From an uncultured Sphingomonadaceae bacterium (lineage in GTDB: Bacteria; Pseudomonadota; Alphaproteobacteria; Sphingomonadales; Sphingomonadaceae), in assembly GCA_947494305.1 (NCBI GenBank), contig CANLUL010000004.1:124001-188000 (forward strand): 64,000 bases of DNA, read 5' to 3'. This document shows positions 16,646 to 25,393 of the stretch, piece by piece. The notes below the pieces were generated by a model, which did no database searches, was not told the origin of the DNA, and worked only from the letters and a program-made list of their open reading frames with translations. The translations under genes were made by a program, and so were the position numbers. Numbering within the stretch: the stretch's first letter is position 1; each line of letters opens with the position of its first letter.

Positions 16646-18003
16646 AGGTTACGTTCGTCAATCAAACGGATAGGTTTTTGACGTGTATCGATTTGGGTAT
16701 CTTTAGCCGTCTCGCCAGTTCCCACAACTTCGACTCCAACTTCAATTCCAATGCCCTTGCGCAGGAGGTCTGCGAGCTCAGATTGATTGCTGTCTCCCCG
16801 GCTTTCCAGTGTCACGTGCATCTCATCTCGACCGGAATCATCTCGCACGACGCGACAAACATACTCGCCGGTCAAATCGCTGCGGTCCTCGATTATCGCG
16901 CCAATCGCATGCGGAAAAATATTGATCCCGCGCAGTTTGACCATATTATCGCTGCGGCCCTTGAAGCCGGTTATCCGCTTGAACACCATACCGGTCGAGT
17001 TGCTGTCGGTACGTTCTTCGGTAATGTCATGTGTATTGAATCGAATACAGGGCGCGATATCGTCCTTGAACAGACAGGTAACAACCATGTCCCCGGTTTC
17101 GCCCGAGGCAACTGGCTCGCCACTGTCGACGTCCAGTAGTTCCAGATATTGTGCATCTTCCCAGACATACATGCCATCTCGCTCAGGACCTTCCCCAGCA
17201 ATGGTGCCAGTATCACCGACACCATACCAGTCATATGCTTTTGCACCCTGCCAAGCAGCCTCAGTGGAAGCGCGATCCTCTGTCCCCAAATGGCCAATAA
17301 TCATTTTCAGATTTATGCGATCGAATAACTTTTCTGCAGCCGCAGTGTCGGCAAGTTTGCGAATATAGTCGACGAAGCCAACCATGCAGGTGACGTTAAA
17401 GTCAGCCATCAAATTCACCTGATTGACCGAGCGTGTCTCGATGCCAGTACCCGCACTCAAGAACAACGAGTTGGTGAAATGAGTGACAGCCTCCCGAATG
17501 TAGTGACCGCCATTGATCATGCCATGACCGTAAACAGATTGAACTACATCCTCTCGGCCAAGTCCCATCCAACGATACATGCGGCCAACCAGAAGATTAG
17601 TGATCTCTCGACCTTTGGGACCAAACATAAGGGGTTGCGGTCGTCCTGTCGTGCCGCTGGTGGTATGGAACACAACGGGAGTATCCCCACGACCATCAAA
17701 ATCACCATAGGGCGGTGAGTCATTAACCGACGCCATTAAATCCGTCTTGTCGTAAACCGGCAATTTATTGATATCCGATAGCCCACCAATATCACCTGCT
17801 TCTATACCCTGATTTCCCCAAAGACGTTGATAGAATGGAATTTCCCACCCGCGCTTCACTAGCTTTCGAAACTGTTTGTCCTGAATCGCATAAAGCTCGT
17901 CGCGTGACATATTGGTGTAGCGCTCCACAAACCGATCGCCGACCGGATATTGTTCCAGCATCGCTTTGGCATCAAAAGATTCAAAATAGGTTGGAAAAGT
18001 CAT
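16642..18003 (-). CDS. phenylacetate-CoA ligase (PaaK)-like adenylate-forming enzyme
   Basis: 453 residues. The ATP-binding loop TTSGTTGRPQPLMFG, the motif YDWYGVGDTG and a C-terminal domain starting KGRSDNMVKLRGINIFPHAI match PaaK-type aryl-CoA ligases; a Lys near the end (RQKPIRLID) can serve the adenylation half-reaction. It would convert a carboxylic acid to its CoA thioester using ATP. Neighbours supply candidates: the amidase product, the crotonase and the SDR. Overlaps both adjacent genes by 4 bp. Confidence 0.9.
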   Translation of the reverse strand: MTFPTYFESFDAKAMLEQYPVGDRFVERYTNMSRDELYAIQDKQFRKLVKRGWEIPFYQRLWGNQGIEAGDIGGLSDINKLPVYDKTDLMASVNDSPPYGDFDGRGDTPVVFHTTSGTTGRPQPLMFGPKGREITNLLVGRMYRWMGLGREDVVQSVYGHGMINGGHYIREAVTHFTNSLFLSAGTGIETRSVNQVNLMADFNVTCMVGFVDYIRKLADTAAAEKLFDRINLKMIIGHLGTEDRASTEAAWQGAKAYDWYGVGDTGTIAGEGPERDGMYVWEDAQYLELLDVDSGEPVASGETGDMVVTCLFKDDIAPCIRFNTHDITEERTDSNSTGMVFKRITGFKGRSDNMVKLRGINIFPHAIGAIIEDRSDLTGEYVCRVVRDDSGRDEMHVTLESRGDSNQSELADLLRKGIGIEVGVEVVGTGETAKDTQIDTRQKPIRLIDERNL

Positions 18004-19307
18004 TGTAGCTCCGTCGCATAGGCAAGAGGGTTTTCGAAAATTCTAGGGTCGCATTCGTCGCTAGCTAGACGTCGACATAGATCATGTTTCTGCTGTGACT
18101 GCGCGGTGGTCATCGGCGCTTCTGGACTGCCCAGGTTGGCATCAATTTGCCTTTCAATCCGGTCACCATTCTTCAGAATGATATCGAGTCTTTGAGGGGC
18201 AAGAGCATTGGTATCAACACTGCCATCCAAAGTAACTTTCACTTTTTCACCCAATGCCGCGAGCTCGGGCGAGGACAGTCCTTCCGAACAGAAAAAATCG
18301 GGATCAATGACGCCGTCTCGCAACATCATCGGAGCCAACAAAGGCAGACAAAGTCGGGCATAGGCAGGGGTCATAGCGGTCTTAAAGGGTCGACCAACCA
18401 GACGATGAATTAGCGGCGGAGCAAACAGCTCAATTGATTGCACGTCATCGAGAATCAAATTATGTTGCTCTCGAATGCTGGCAAGTGCACCGAGCGCGCC
18501 GTGACTAGCACGACCCGATGGGAAAGGTTTGATGGAAACTTCGGATATGCGCCATATCTTGCCAAGATCTCGGGTATAGTTTGAAAGATCGATATCTTCC
18601 ATAAGCTTGTCATATCCAAACGGCCCCTCAAACACATCATGTGGCCCATTCATTCCTGCTTTCACGAGATCGACCGCACTGATCGCTGAACGGGCCGCAT
18701 TGGCAATTTGAAGAGGCAGGGCGATAGAGGCTTCGACATGTGCTTGCATAGTCCCACCGGCATAGCTGTATGCCAGTCCCAACACGTCGCCATATTGGTC
18801 GGGATCCAGACCTTCTAGTCGAGCTAAGGCTAGTGCCGCGCCAATAATCCCTGCGGTCGCTGGGCGAAAAAAGGCCATAGGGCCCGTCGCTGCGATACCA
18901 AGGCCACTCGCAATATCTACACCCACAGCTAATGCTGTAAGAAATTCACTCGCATCACTTCCACCCCGGCGATCTGATGCGGCTAACAGTGCGGCTGTCA
19001 CCACCGACAATGCATGGACCACTGCCGGCTCATGCACCGCATCCCATTCCAGGCAATGAATCGCAAACCCGTTAAAAAAGGCTGCTGAGGGGGTCGGCAA
19101 TCTATGATTATCGATCAATGTTCGCGCATCGTTGCTCGTTCCCCAGCCTGTCACTGCGGGCAGAAGTAGACCTGCTTCTGGTGAATTTGCTCCAGCCGCT
19201 CCTCCGGCCAGTGTATCACCCAAAAGACGTTCTGCATCGACGCAGACATTGGCTGGTAGCTCGTGCTCTTTTGCTGCAAAATCCAAGATTTTCTGCGTTT
19301 CGGTCAT
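18000..19307 (-). CDS. MmgE/PrpD family protein
   Basis: 435 residues; ATG at 19307 (ATGA overlap with the upstream stop) preferred over 19316. The mostly helical N-terminal domain contains DTLAGGAAGANSPEAGLLLP and HCLEWDAVHEPAVVHALSVVTAALL; the small C-terminal domain includes VSIKPFPSGRASHGALGAL. The family covers 2-methylcitrate dehydratase, cis-aconitate decarboxylase and iminodisuccinate epimerase, so an alkyl-substituted di- or tricarboxylate substrate is plausible. Second of a tandem, divergent pair of MmgE/PrpD genes. Confidence 0.9.
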   Translation of the reverse strand: MTETQKILDFAAKEHELPANVCVDAERLLGDTLAGGAAGANSPEAGLLLPAVTGWGTSNDARTLIDNHRLPTPSAAFFNGFAIHCLEWDAVHEPAVVHALSVVTAALLAASDRRGGSDASEFLTALAVGVDIASGLGIAATGPMAFFRPATAGIIGAALALARLEGLDPDQYGDVLGLAYSYAGGTMQAHVEASIALPLQIANAARSAISAVDLVKAGMNGPHDVFEGPFGYDKLMEDIDLSNYTRDLGKIWRISEVSIKPFPSGRASHGALGALASIREQHNLILDDVQSIELFAPPLIHRLVGRPFKTAMTPAYARLCLPLLAPMMLRDGVIDPDFFCSEGLSSPELAALGEKVKVTLDGSVDTNALAPQRLDIILKNGDRIERQIDANLGSPEAPMTTAQSQQKHDLCRRLASDECDPRIFENPLAYATELQ

Positions 19308-20548
19308 GATAACCAATCCCTCAGCATTTGATGAATGCTACTTACATCATCGTCTTCAAGTGCCAGATGTACGGCGCGGTCTGCCTCTTTTTCCGGCAAC
19401 CCGCCCCAAGCAATTAGTTGGCGCGCCTTTTCGATTACTTGTTCGTTGGACATTGGCCGTTCCGGATCGCCGAGCGTATCAACTAGCTCGATGCTTTTTT
19501 CACCGCATGTCACGCGCGCGCCATAATGTGCGGGATACCGCTCGGTAATATCTGACATCTCTTTGACAATCACGCGGCTGCGACCTTGGGAAAAATTAAT
19601 GATGGTCTCAGGTTCAAAATCGGCCAATTCTGGAACGCCTTTTTCAGCAACAATGGCAACTGCATGTTGCAAAGAAAACTTGGCATCGACCACTGTTCCG
19701 GGATTAGGTCGATCACAAAAAACTATTGCATCTGCGTAGGTTTCAACCAGTATTCTGTCGTCCAGAAAACCGTGCTTCTTCTTAAGCTCCAGCGCCGCAT
19801 CAATCACTGGATGTGCATGACGGCAGGCACCCCAAGGCTTGAAGCTAACGTCGTGGATGCGCCATTGGTCGGGGAACTCCATTGGCGTGGGTTGATCACA
19901 AGTGGCAGCGTATAAACCTTGCGGACCTTCAAGAATGAATCGAGGACCAGAAAGCCCACGGAACGCATGATAGCCAGCCGCTTTTCCGTTGCGGCATGCC
20001 GAATCGATATGCCATTGCTTTGCTTCACACGGTTCATTTCGCATTTGCCAGAGACCTCCGGAAACAGATCCCGCAAGCCCCATCGCTGAAACCAGCTGAT
20101 TCTCATCACTATCGTTCAAACTGGCGGTAGCGACGGCGGCTCCGAATTGACCAGCTGTCGAGGTATTGTGATACATTGAGTAATGCTTGGCATCAAAGGT
20201 GGCGCCGATGGCAATCGTAGCTTCATAACCTTTGACTGCAGCATCCAATATGCGATTCATATTGACTTTACTGTTCGAAATTAGCGTTGGCCAGATTACG
20301 GGACCTGGATGCAATATTGAACTGCGGTGGATATCGTCCATCTCCAGAACATTACCTAGCATCACAGATGCGCCAAAAATATTGTCCGCTGAGTAGGATC
20401 TTACCAAGCACCCTACCTTGCTCTGCCGCGCGCCTGCCACGCAACCCAACCAATCGAGCAAATGCAGCCGTGCCCTTTGGCGTGTTGCGTCATCGATCGA
20501 CCGCATCAAGTGCTTGGCCAATTTCTCGGTCAGGCTCTCTTGCGTCAT
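19304..20548 (-). CDS. MmgE/PrpD family protein, first gene of the minus operon
   Basis: 414 residues. Family segments seen: HLLDWLGCVAGARQSK, EMDDIHRSSILHPGPVIWPTL and VSFKPWGACRHAHPVIDAALEL. It differs clearly from the neighbouring PrpD, so the two may form a heteromer or act on different isomers. The start lies 25 bp from the operator overlapping the GntR start codon; only 26 bp separate the two divergent genes, so one bound repressor should control both. Confidence 0.9.
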   Translation of the reverse strand: MTQESLTEKLAKHLMRSIDDATRQRARLHLLDWLGCVAGARQSKVGCLVRSYSADNIFGASVMLGNVLEMDDIHRSSILHPGPVIWPTLISNSKVNMNRILDAAVKGYEATIAIGATFDAKHYSMYHNTSTAGQFGAAVATASLNDSDENQLVSAMGLAGSVSGGLWQMRNEPCEAKQWHIDSACRNGKAAGYHAFRGLSGPRFILEGPQGLYAATCDQPTPMEFPDQWRIHDVSFKPWGACRHAHPVIDAALELKKKHGFLDDRILVETYADAIVFCDRPNPGTVVDAKFSLQHAVAIVAEKGVPELADFEPETIINFSQGRSRVIVKEMSDITERYPAHYGARVTCGEKSIELVDTLGDPERPMSNEQVIEKARQLIAWGGLPEKEADRAVHLALEDDDVSSIHQMLRDWLS

Positions 20549-20573
20549 CTGTCTACCCGCCGTAAGATCGCAA

Positions 20574-20587
20574 TATGTCCAGACAAC
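20574..20587. promoter_or_regulatory. degenerate operator TATGTCCAGACAAC overlapping the GntR start codon
   Basis: Matches 11 of 14 positions of TTTGTCCGGACAAA and keeps the inner TGTCC-AGACA, with the same central CA variant as the site at 2483. The ATG of the regulator (20575-20577) lies inside it. It sits between the divergent starts at 20548 and 20575, so it is placed for autoregulation and for control of the minus operon. Weaker match could give weaker binding than at target promoters. Confidence 0.65.
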
Positions 20588-21321
20588 AAATACAGACGAA
20601 AAAAAAGCCCCGCTACCTGGAAATGGCTGATCAATTGCGAGAAGAAGTATTGCGCGGGGACTATTCTGATCCCGGAGACTTTCCGACGGAATCTGTCCTG
20701 TGTAAGAAATATGATGTCAGCCGATACACGGTTAGAGAGGCGCTTCGGAAACTCACTTCTGAAGGCCTGATTTCCCGTAAACGGGGATCGGGTACTGTTG
20801 TCCAACCAGCGACCGCACGTGCTGGGGCGTTGCACCAGCCGCTCAGCAATGTTGGTGAAATCCTTCAATATGCGCGTGACACGACGATTAGTTTTGAGAA
20901 AATGGAACCGCAAGCCATTCCAGCCAAAATCGCCGAACAAATTGGAACCACGCACAAACGAAAATGGTTCGTGTTTCACGGTAAACGGCGCAAGGCCGGC
21001 CGTAAACGGCCGATTGCTGTCACCGTTGCTTGGGTCAATCCTGACCTCGCCGATGCTGTCAAACAAATCGATGTGGGGGGCGCAACGCTGTTTGGGCAGA
21101 TCGAAGAATATGGCAAAATTACTGTCTCGCGAGTCACCCAAGATATTCAGGCCATTTCTGCGTCGAAACATTTTGCCAAAGATTTGGGTCTTGAAGAAGG
21201 CGATCCAATCTTGCGCATTTTGCGCTGCTACTTTGACGAAAATGATCGCATGTTTGAGATTTCGGCCAGTTACCATCCTGGCGATCGATTCGCCTATTCT
21301 ATGCATATTGAAGTCGACTAA
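20575..21321 (+). CDS. GntR-family regulator, HutC/UTRA subfamily, probable island repressor
   Basis: 248 residues. Winged helix-turn-helix at about 13-78: FPTESVLCKKYDVSRYTVREALRKL with the wing LISRKRGSGTVV. The UTRA ligand-binding domain follows at about 100-245 (ending RMFEISASYHPGDRFAYSMHIE). HutC-type repressors bind palindromes of the GT...AC kind and release them on binding a pathway intermediate. Its own start overlaps a variant of the palindrome present at all operon heads from 2483 to 46040, which makes it the natural candidate repressor. It ends 5 bp before the stop of the convergent CoA-transferase operon. Confidence 0.93.
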   Translation: MSRQQIQTKKKPRYLEMADQLREEVLRGDYSDPGDFPTESVLCKKYDVSRYTVREALRKLTSEGLISRKRGSGTVVQPATARAGALHQPLSNVGEILQYARDTTISFEKMEPQAIPAKIAEQIGTTHKRKWFVFHGKRRKAGRKRPIAVTVAWVNPDLADAVKQIDVGGATLFGQIEEYGKITVSRVTQDIQAISASKHFAKDLGLEEGDPILRILRCYFDENDRMFEISASYHPGDRFAYSMHIEVD

Positions 21322-21326
21322 GACGT

Positions 21327-22409
21327 TCACTTTTGCAGTTCCGGCGCATCGCTAGCTTGCCACTTATCTTCCGATGCGAAACGAAAAGACGGCGCGATTT
21401 GGTGATTGTCATCCGCTTGAATCAGCAAACCTCGTTCGCGTAAGAAATCTTGATCCAGCGCTTCTCTGAAATTCAGAATCGGTGAGAATGCGACGTCCTT
21501 ATCCTCAAACCATCGCACCCAAGCATCCCGAGTTTTCGAAGCAAATGTTGCCCTTAAAAATGCAGTAAGTGGCGCTTGTCCCTCCCCGGCCTCGTTCTCA
21601 GCTAACGGCAGTAGATCCAATCTATCCAATGCGTTCAGCAGGTTTTTGGCAAATTTAATCTCTCTCGCACCCAGCACCACATGTTTGCCGTCTGATGTCG
21701 CATACACATTATAGAAGGCCGCTCCGCCGAGTGAACGTTGTGATTGTGATTGGGGTGCTTGACCGCCACTAATCGCTCCTCCGGCAATGTGGGCGCACCA
21801 TGGCATCATAGAATCGAACATGGCAATATCGACATAGTCACCTTTACCAGTCTGCTGACGACCGAGAAGTGCCATCAATATGGCTGACAGGCCGTTTAGT
21901 CCGGCGGCCATATCGGCCGATGGCACACCTGGAACCACCGGCAAACCATCAGGACCGTCATTAACCGACAAAAATCCAGAAAGAGCCTGCACTGCCAAAT
22001 CGTGTGCGGGATGATGTGCCATTTCTCCTTCTTGTCCAAAGGCGGAGATTGAACAGTATACGATACCAGGATTTTCGGCTGAAACCGCGTCATAATCAAA
22101 GCCCAATCGCTTGATGACACCGGGACGAAAACCTTCAATCATGACATCCGCAGTTGCAATTAAATCCCAAAGGCTTTGCCTTCCAGCATCGCTTTTCAAA
22201 TCAAGAGCAATCGCTTCTTTGCCACGATTAAGATTGCGAAACCAAACCGACTGTCCCGCCTCCATCGGCTCCATCTGCCTTGCGGGATCGCCGGTTGGCG
22301 GTTCAACTTTGATAACCTCAGCGCCATGATCCGCCATCATTAGCGTAAGCATGGGTCCTGGCAAAAACAGCGACAGATCAAGGACTTTAATACCGGAAAG
22401 CTTTCCCAT
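21327..22409 (-). CDS. CaiB/BaiF family (class III) CoA-transferase
   Basis: 360 residues from ATG at 22409. GIKVLDLSLFLPGPMLTLMMADHGAEVIKVE is the N-terminal signature, and D166 in VPSADMAAGL aligns with the aspartate that forms the glutamyl/aspartyl-CoA intermediates of the family. Moves CoA from a donor such as succinyl-CoA to an acid. Last gene of the five-gene CoA-ester operon and paired with another CaiB gene directly upstream. Confidence 0.9.
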   Translation of the reverse strand: MGKLSGIKVLDLSLFLPGPMLTLMMADHGAEVIKVEPPTGDPARQMEPMEAGQSVWFRNLNRGKEAIALDLKSDAGRQSLWDLIATADVMIEGFRPGVIKRLGFDYDAVSAENPGIVYCSISAFGQEGEMAHHPAHDLAVQALSGFLSVNDGPDGLPVVPGVPSADMAAGLNGLSAILMALLGRQQTGKGDYVDIAMFDSMMPWCAHIAGGAISGGQAPQSQSQRSLGGAAFYNVYATSDGKHVVLGAREIKFAKNLLNALDRLDLLPLAENEAGEGQAPLTAFLRATFASKTRDAWVRWFEDKDVAFSPILNFREALDQDFLRERGLLIQADDNHQIAPSFRFASEDKWQASDAPELQK

Positions 22410-22413
22410 TGCT

Positions 22414-23628
22414 TCACACAACCCCGTCAGCGCGCAATTCGGCTATATCGGCATCGCTCAATCCAAGGTCACCGAGGATGTCATTGCTATTCTCCCCTAA
22501 TAACGGCCCAGCTTTGTTGGGCAGACGATCACCGTTTATCTTGATCGGACTGGAGAGCACTTCCATTTTTGCATTGTCTTGATGGCTTACGGTGTCACGC
22601 ATACCGATGGTTTGCAGCCATGGATTATCCAATGCTTGATCCAGTTGATAAACTGGCGCGATGGGCATTTTACCCTCCAGCAGTTCCAACCAATGCTTCA
22701 CCGGTTTCTCGCAAAAGACAGCATCCAAAAGATCAGATAGCGCTGCTCGATTTTCCAATCGATTGGCCGGCGTATCAAAACGTGGATCGCCAGTTAACTC
22801 GCTTTGTCCGATCGTATCGCACAAAATTGGCCAAAATTTTGGAATCTGGGCCATCACAAACATCCAGCCGTCAGATGCTTGGAACATTTGACTAGGCGTA
22901 GCCGAAGGATGTGCTCCGCGATTGATACGCTTCGTAACATCGCCTTCATTCATATACCAGATTGCTGGATAGCTGGTTTGATGCAAAGCAGCCGAAAGCA
23001 GATCGACATCGACATCGCATCCCTCTCCCGATCTTTGCGCATCCAAAAGAGCAGCCAGCAAACCGACAGCCATCTGCGTCCCCGACATGAAATCAACCAT
23101 CGATAGTCCGAAACGAACGGGTGGCCCTTCAGGGTCCCCTGTAAGAGAACAAAAGCCTGCTTCCGCTTGCATGAGATAGTCGTATCCCGGCCATTTAGCA
23201 CGCTCGTTGTCACGGCCATATGCTGAACAATGGGCACAAACGATGGCGGGATTGATCGTCTTTAGGCTCTCATAATCCAGACCGATTTTGGCCGGCACAT
23301 CACCGCGAAGATTGTTGGCCATGACATGAGATTTTTTAACCAACTCATGGAGTATTTCAGTGCCCTTTTCGCTGCGAAGATCGAGGGTAAGGGACTTCTT
23401 GTTCAGGTTGAACGTCTGAAAATACAGACTCTCCTGTTCGCGCAGCCAATGTGGCCCAACATGGCGAGCTGTATCACCGCCTTTCGGCGGCTCAATTTTT
23501 ATTACCTCTGCACCCATTTGGGCGAGGAACATCGTACCATATGGGCCGGCTCCATATTGTTCAGCGGAAAGGACACGAAAGCCCTTCAGAGGTTGCTTTA
23601 CGCTCAAGCGGGATTCCTTTTCACCCAT
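22414..23628 (-). CDS. CaiB/BaiF family (class III) CoA-transferase
   Basis: 404 residues. FRVLSAEQYGAGPYGTMFLAQMGAEVIKIEPP at the N-terminus and catalytic D179 in LSMVDFMSGTQ. It overlaps the acyl-CoA dehydrogenase by 25 bp, implying coupled translation. With the downstream CaiB it may form a heteromeric transferase or provide two specificities, for example for a dicarboxylate and its isomer. Confidence 0.9.
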   Translation of the reverse strand: MGEKESRLSVKQPLKGFRVLSAEQYGAGPYGTMFLAQMGAEVIKIEPPKGGDTARHVGPHWLREQESLYFQTFNLNKKSLTLDLRSEKGTEILHELVKKSHVMANNLRGDVPAKIGLDYESLKTINPAIVCAHCSAYGRDNERAKWPGYDYLMQAEAGFCSLTGDPEGPPVRFGLSMVDFMSGTQMAVGLLAALLDAQRSGEGCDVDVDLLSAALHQTSYPAIWYMNEGDVTKRINRGAHPSATPSQMFQASDGWMFVMAQIPKFWPILCDTIGQSELTGDPRFDTPANRLENRAALSDLLDAVFCEKPVKHWLELLEGKMPIAPVYQLDQALDNPWLQTIGMRDTVSHQDNAKMEVLSSPIKINGDRLPNKAGPLLGENSNDILGDLGLSDADIAELRADGVV

Positions 23629-24797
23629 TGTTTGGAAATAATCATACGCTGCATTTCATTAGTGCCTTCTCCAATGCACATCAGGATAGAGTCTCGATAA
23701 TAGCGCTCAATTTCATATTCCTTGGAGTAGCCGTACCCGCCATGAATACGCAAACCTTCTTCAGAGTTCTTCACTGCCGCTTCGGATGCAAAAAATTTGG
23801 CCATACCGGCTTCCATGTCACAACGCTCGCCGCGGTCATAAGCCTCGGCTGCATCCATGGTCAGCAAGCGTGCTGCTCTCGCGCGGGTTACCATTTCGCC
23901 CAATTTGAGCTGGATCGCCTGATGCTCACATATAGGTTTTCCCATTGTTTCTCTGATCTGCGCATATTCGGTGGCAAGGCGAAGAGAACCCTCTGCCAAT
24001 CCGACACCGCGTGCGGCGACGTTGATCCGACCCAATTCCAATCCCCCAGTGGCTTGGAAAAATCCCTCACCTTCGATACCGCCAATCAGATTGTCAGCTG
24101 GGATACGATAATTATCGAAGGTCAATTCAGCACTATCAATGGACTTATAACCTAGCTTGTCGAACTTCTTGCCAACTCCAAATCCGTCGCCTTTAGGGGC
24201 GATCATCAGACTCAGCCCTTTGTAACGAGGGTCTGCTTTTGGGTCAGTTTTCACCAACAAGGCAAAACACCCACCTTGAATACCATTGGAAATCCAAGTT
24301 TTTGTTCCGTTGATCACATAATCATCGCCATCGCGCACAGCCATCGTTCGGATAGCCTGTAGATCGGTGCCAGCATTGGGTTCTGTCAGCGCCAACCCAC
24401 CCCTAATCTCGCCAGTGGCAAATTTCGGAAGCCATAGCTTCTTTTGTTCTTCGGTACCGAAACGCTCAACCGCCGCGGCCATTATCAAATGCGAGTTAAA
24501 AATCCCGGTAATCGCCATCCAGTAAGAGGAGACATAAGAAACGATCTTCGCATAGGTTGTCGCGGGCAATCCTAAGCCGCCATATTCTTGACCAATAGTA
24601 GCTCCGAACAAACCCATTTCAGCCATTTGCTCCACCAGTTTTTCTGGCCAGATATCCCCATGGTCATGCTCCATGACCACTGGCTTAACTTCACCTTCCA
24701 CCCATTTTTCAATAGCGTCCAGGAAGGCTCGCTCATCATCGGGATCAATCGTTCTTGGTATAAACTCTTCTGTGGGTATTTCAGCTGCACTAGCCAT
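23604..24797 (-). CDS. acyl-CoA dehydrogenase
   Basis: 397 residues with a normal family length. Substrate-binding loop GGLALTEPNAGTD, FAD-interacting segments TKTWISNG and IHGGYGYSKEYEIERYYRDS, and the catalytic base in IGEGTNEMQ. FAD-dependent alpha,beta-oxidation of an acyl-CoA, electrons to ETF. Upstream MaoC hydratase and CitE-like lyase can take the enoyl-CoA product onward, and an acyl-CoA dehydrogenase also belongs to the Pseudomonas itaconate locus (recalled). Confidence 0.94.
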   Translation of the reverse strand: MASAAEIPTEEFIPRTIDPDDERAFLDAIEKWVEGEVKPVVMEHDHGDIWPEKLVEQMAEMGLFGATIGQEYGGLGLPATTYAKIVSYVSSYWMAITGIFNSHLIMAAAVERFGTEEQKKLWLPKFATGEIRGGLALTEPNAGTDLQAIRTMAVRDGDDYVINGTKTWISNGIQGGCFALLVKTDPKADPRYKGLSLMIAPKGDGFGVGKKFDKLGYKSIDSAELTFDNYRIPADNLIGGIEGEGFFQATGGLELGRINVAARGVGLAEGSLRLATEYAQIRETMGKPICEHQAIQLKLGEMVTRARAARLLTMDAAEAYDRGERCDMEAGMAKFFASEAAVKNSEEGLRIHGGYGYSKEYEIERYYRDSILMCIGEGTNEMQRMIISKQWVKRNPA

Positions 24798-24854
24798 TAT
24801 TCACTCCTGAAATCTTTGGCACCCTTTACTTTCGGGCCTTATGAAAACTCATAG

Positions 24855-25364
24855 CTATTCGTCGGAATTGCCAAATCCGCGTTTCCAAATGAGCATCGTG
24901 CGTTCAAAAGTGCACACGACATCGTCATTCTGATTCTTGCCGATGGTCTTGATCGTAACTATGCCTTGTTCTGGACGCGAAGATGATTCCCTTTTTTCAA
25001 GCACTTCACTCTCGGCGTAGAGAGTATCTTCACAAAACAGAGGGTGCGTCATCTTGATTTTATCCCAGCCAAGGTTTGCAACCGCCTTTTGACTTGTATC
25101 AGAAACGCTCATTCCGACCATCAAGGCAACGGTCAGTGGCGAGCATACCAATGGCTTCCCAAACTCGGTATTTTTTGCAAACTCATAGTCGAAGTGCAGA
25201 GGATGGGTATTCATCGTCAATAATGTGAAATGTACATTGTCGGTATGCGTAATAGTCCGACCCGGACGATGCTCGTAAATATGACCCACTTCAAAATCTT
25301 CGAAATAGCGGCCAAATGTTTCTCGGAATCTTCCGGGACTGACTTCTATAACTCCATCACGCAT
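24855..25364 (-). CDS. MaoC-like enoyl-CoA hydratase (mesaconyl/itaconyl-CoA hydratase-like)
   Basis: 169 residues. GRYFEDFEVGHIYEHRPGRTIT, TDNVHFTLLTMNTHPLHFDYEF with the hot-dog hydratase Asp/His region, and GKPLVCSPLTVALMVGM. This form, with HxxP near the active site, resembles mesaconyl- and itaconyl-CoA hydratases that act on branched dicarboxyl-CoA esters. The CitE-like lyase gene 29 bp upstream would cleave the resulting malyl-type CoA ester. Assignment to that specific reaction is inference. Confidence 0.88.
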   Translation of the reverse strand: MRDGVIEVSPGRFRETFGRYFEDFEVGHIYEHRPGRTITHTDNVHFTLLTMNTHPLHFDYEFAKNTEFGKPLVCSPLTVALMVGMSVSDTSQKAVANLGWDKIKMTHPLFCEDTLYAESEVLEKRESSSRPEQGIVTIKTIGKNQNDDVVCTFERTMLIWKRGFGNSDE

Positions 25365-25393
25365 TTTTCATTATCCTTGCTATTTTGTTCGCT

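Noticed and set aside
20545-21330. 261-codon open frame on the minus strand opposite the GntR gene
   Set aside because: It is antisense to a complete, clearly recognisable regulator, has no family resemblance, and would cross the divergent promoter.
23451-24155. 234-codon plus-strand frame opposite the CoA-transferase and acyl-CoA dehydrogenase
   Set aside because: Low-complexity, His/Cys-rich translation without motifs; shadow of two firm genes.
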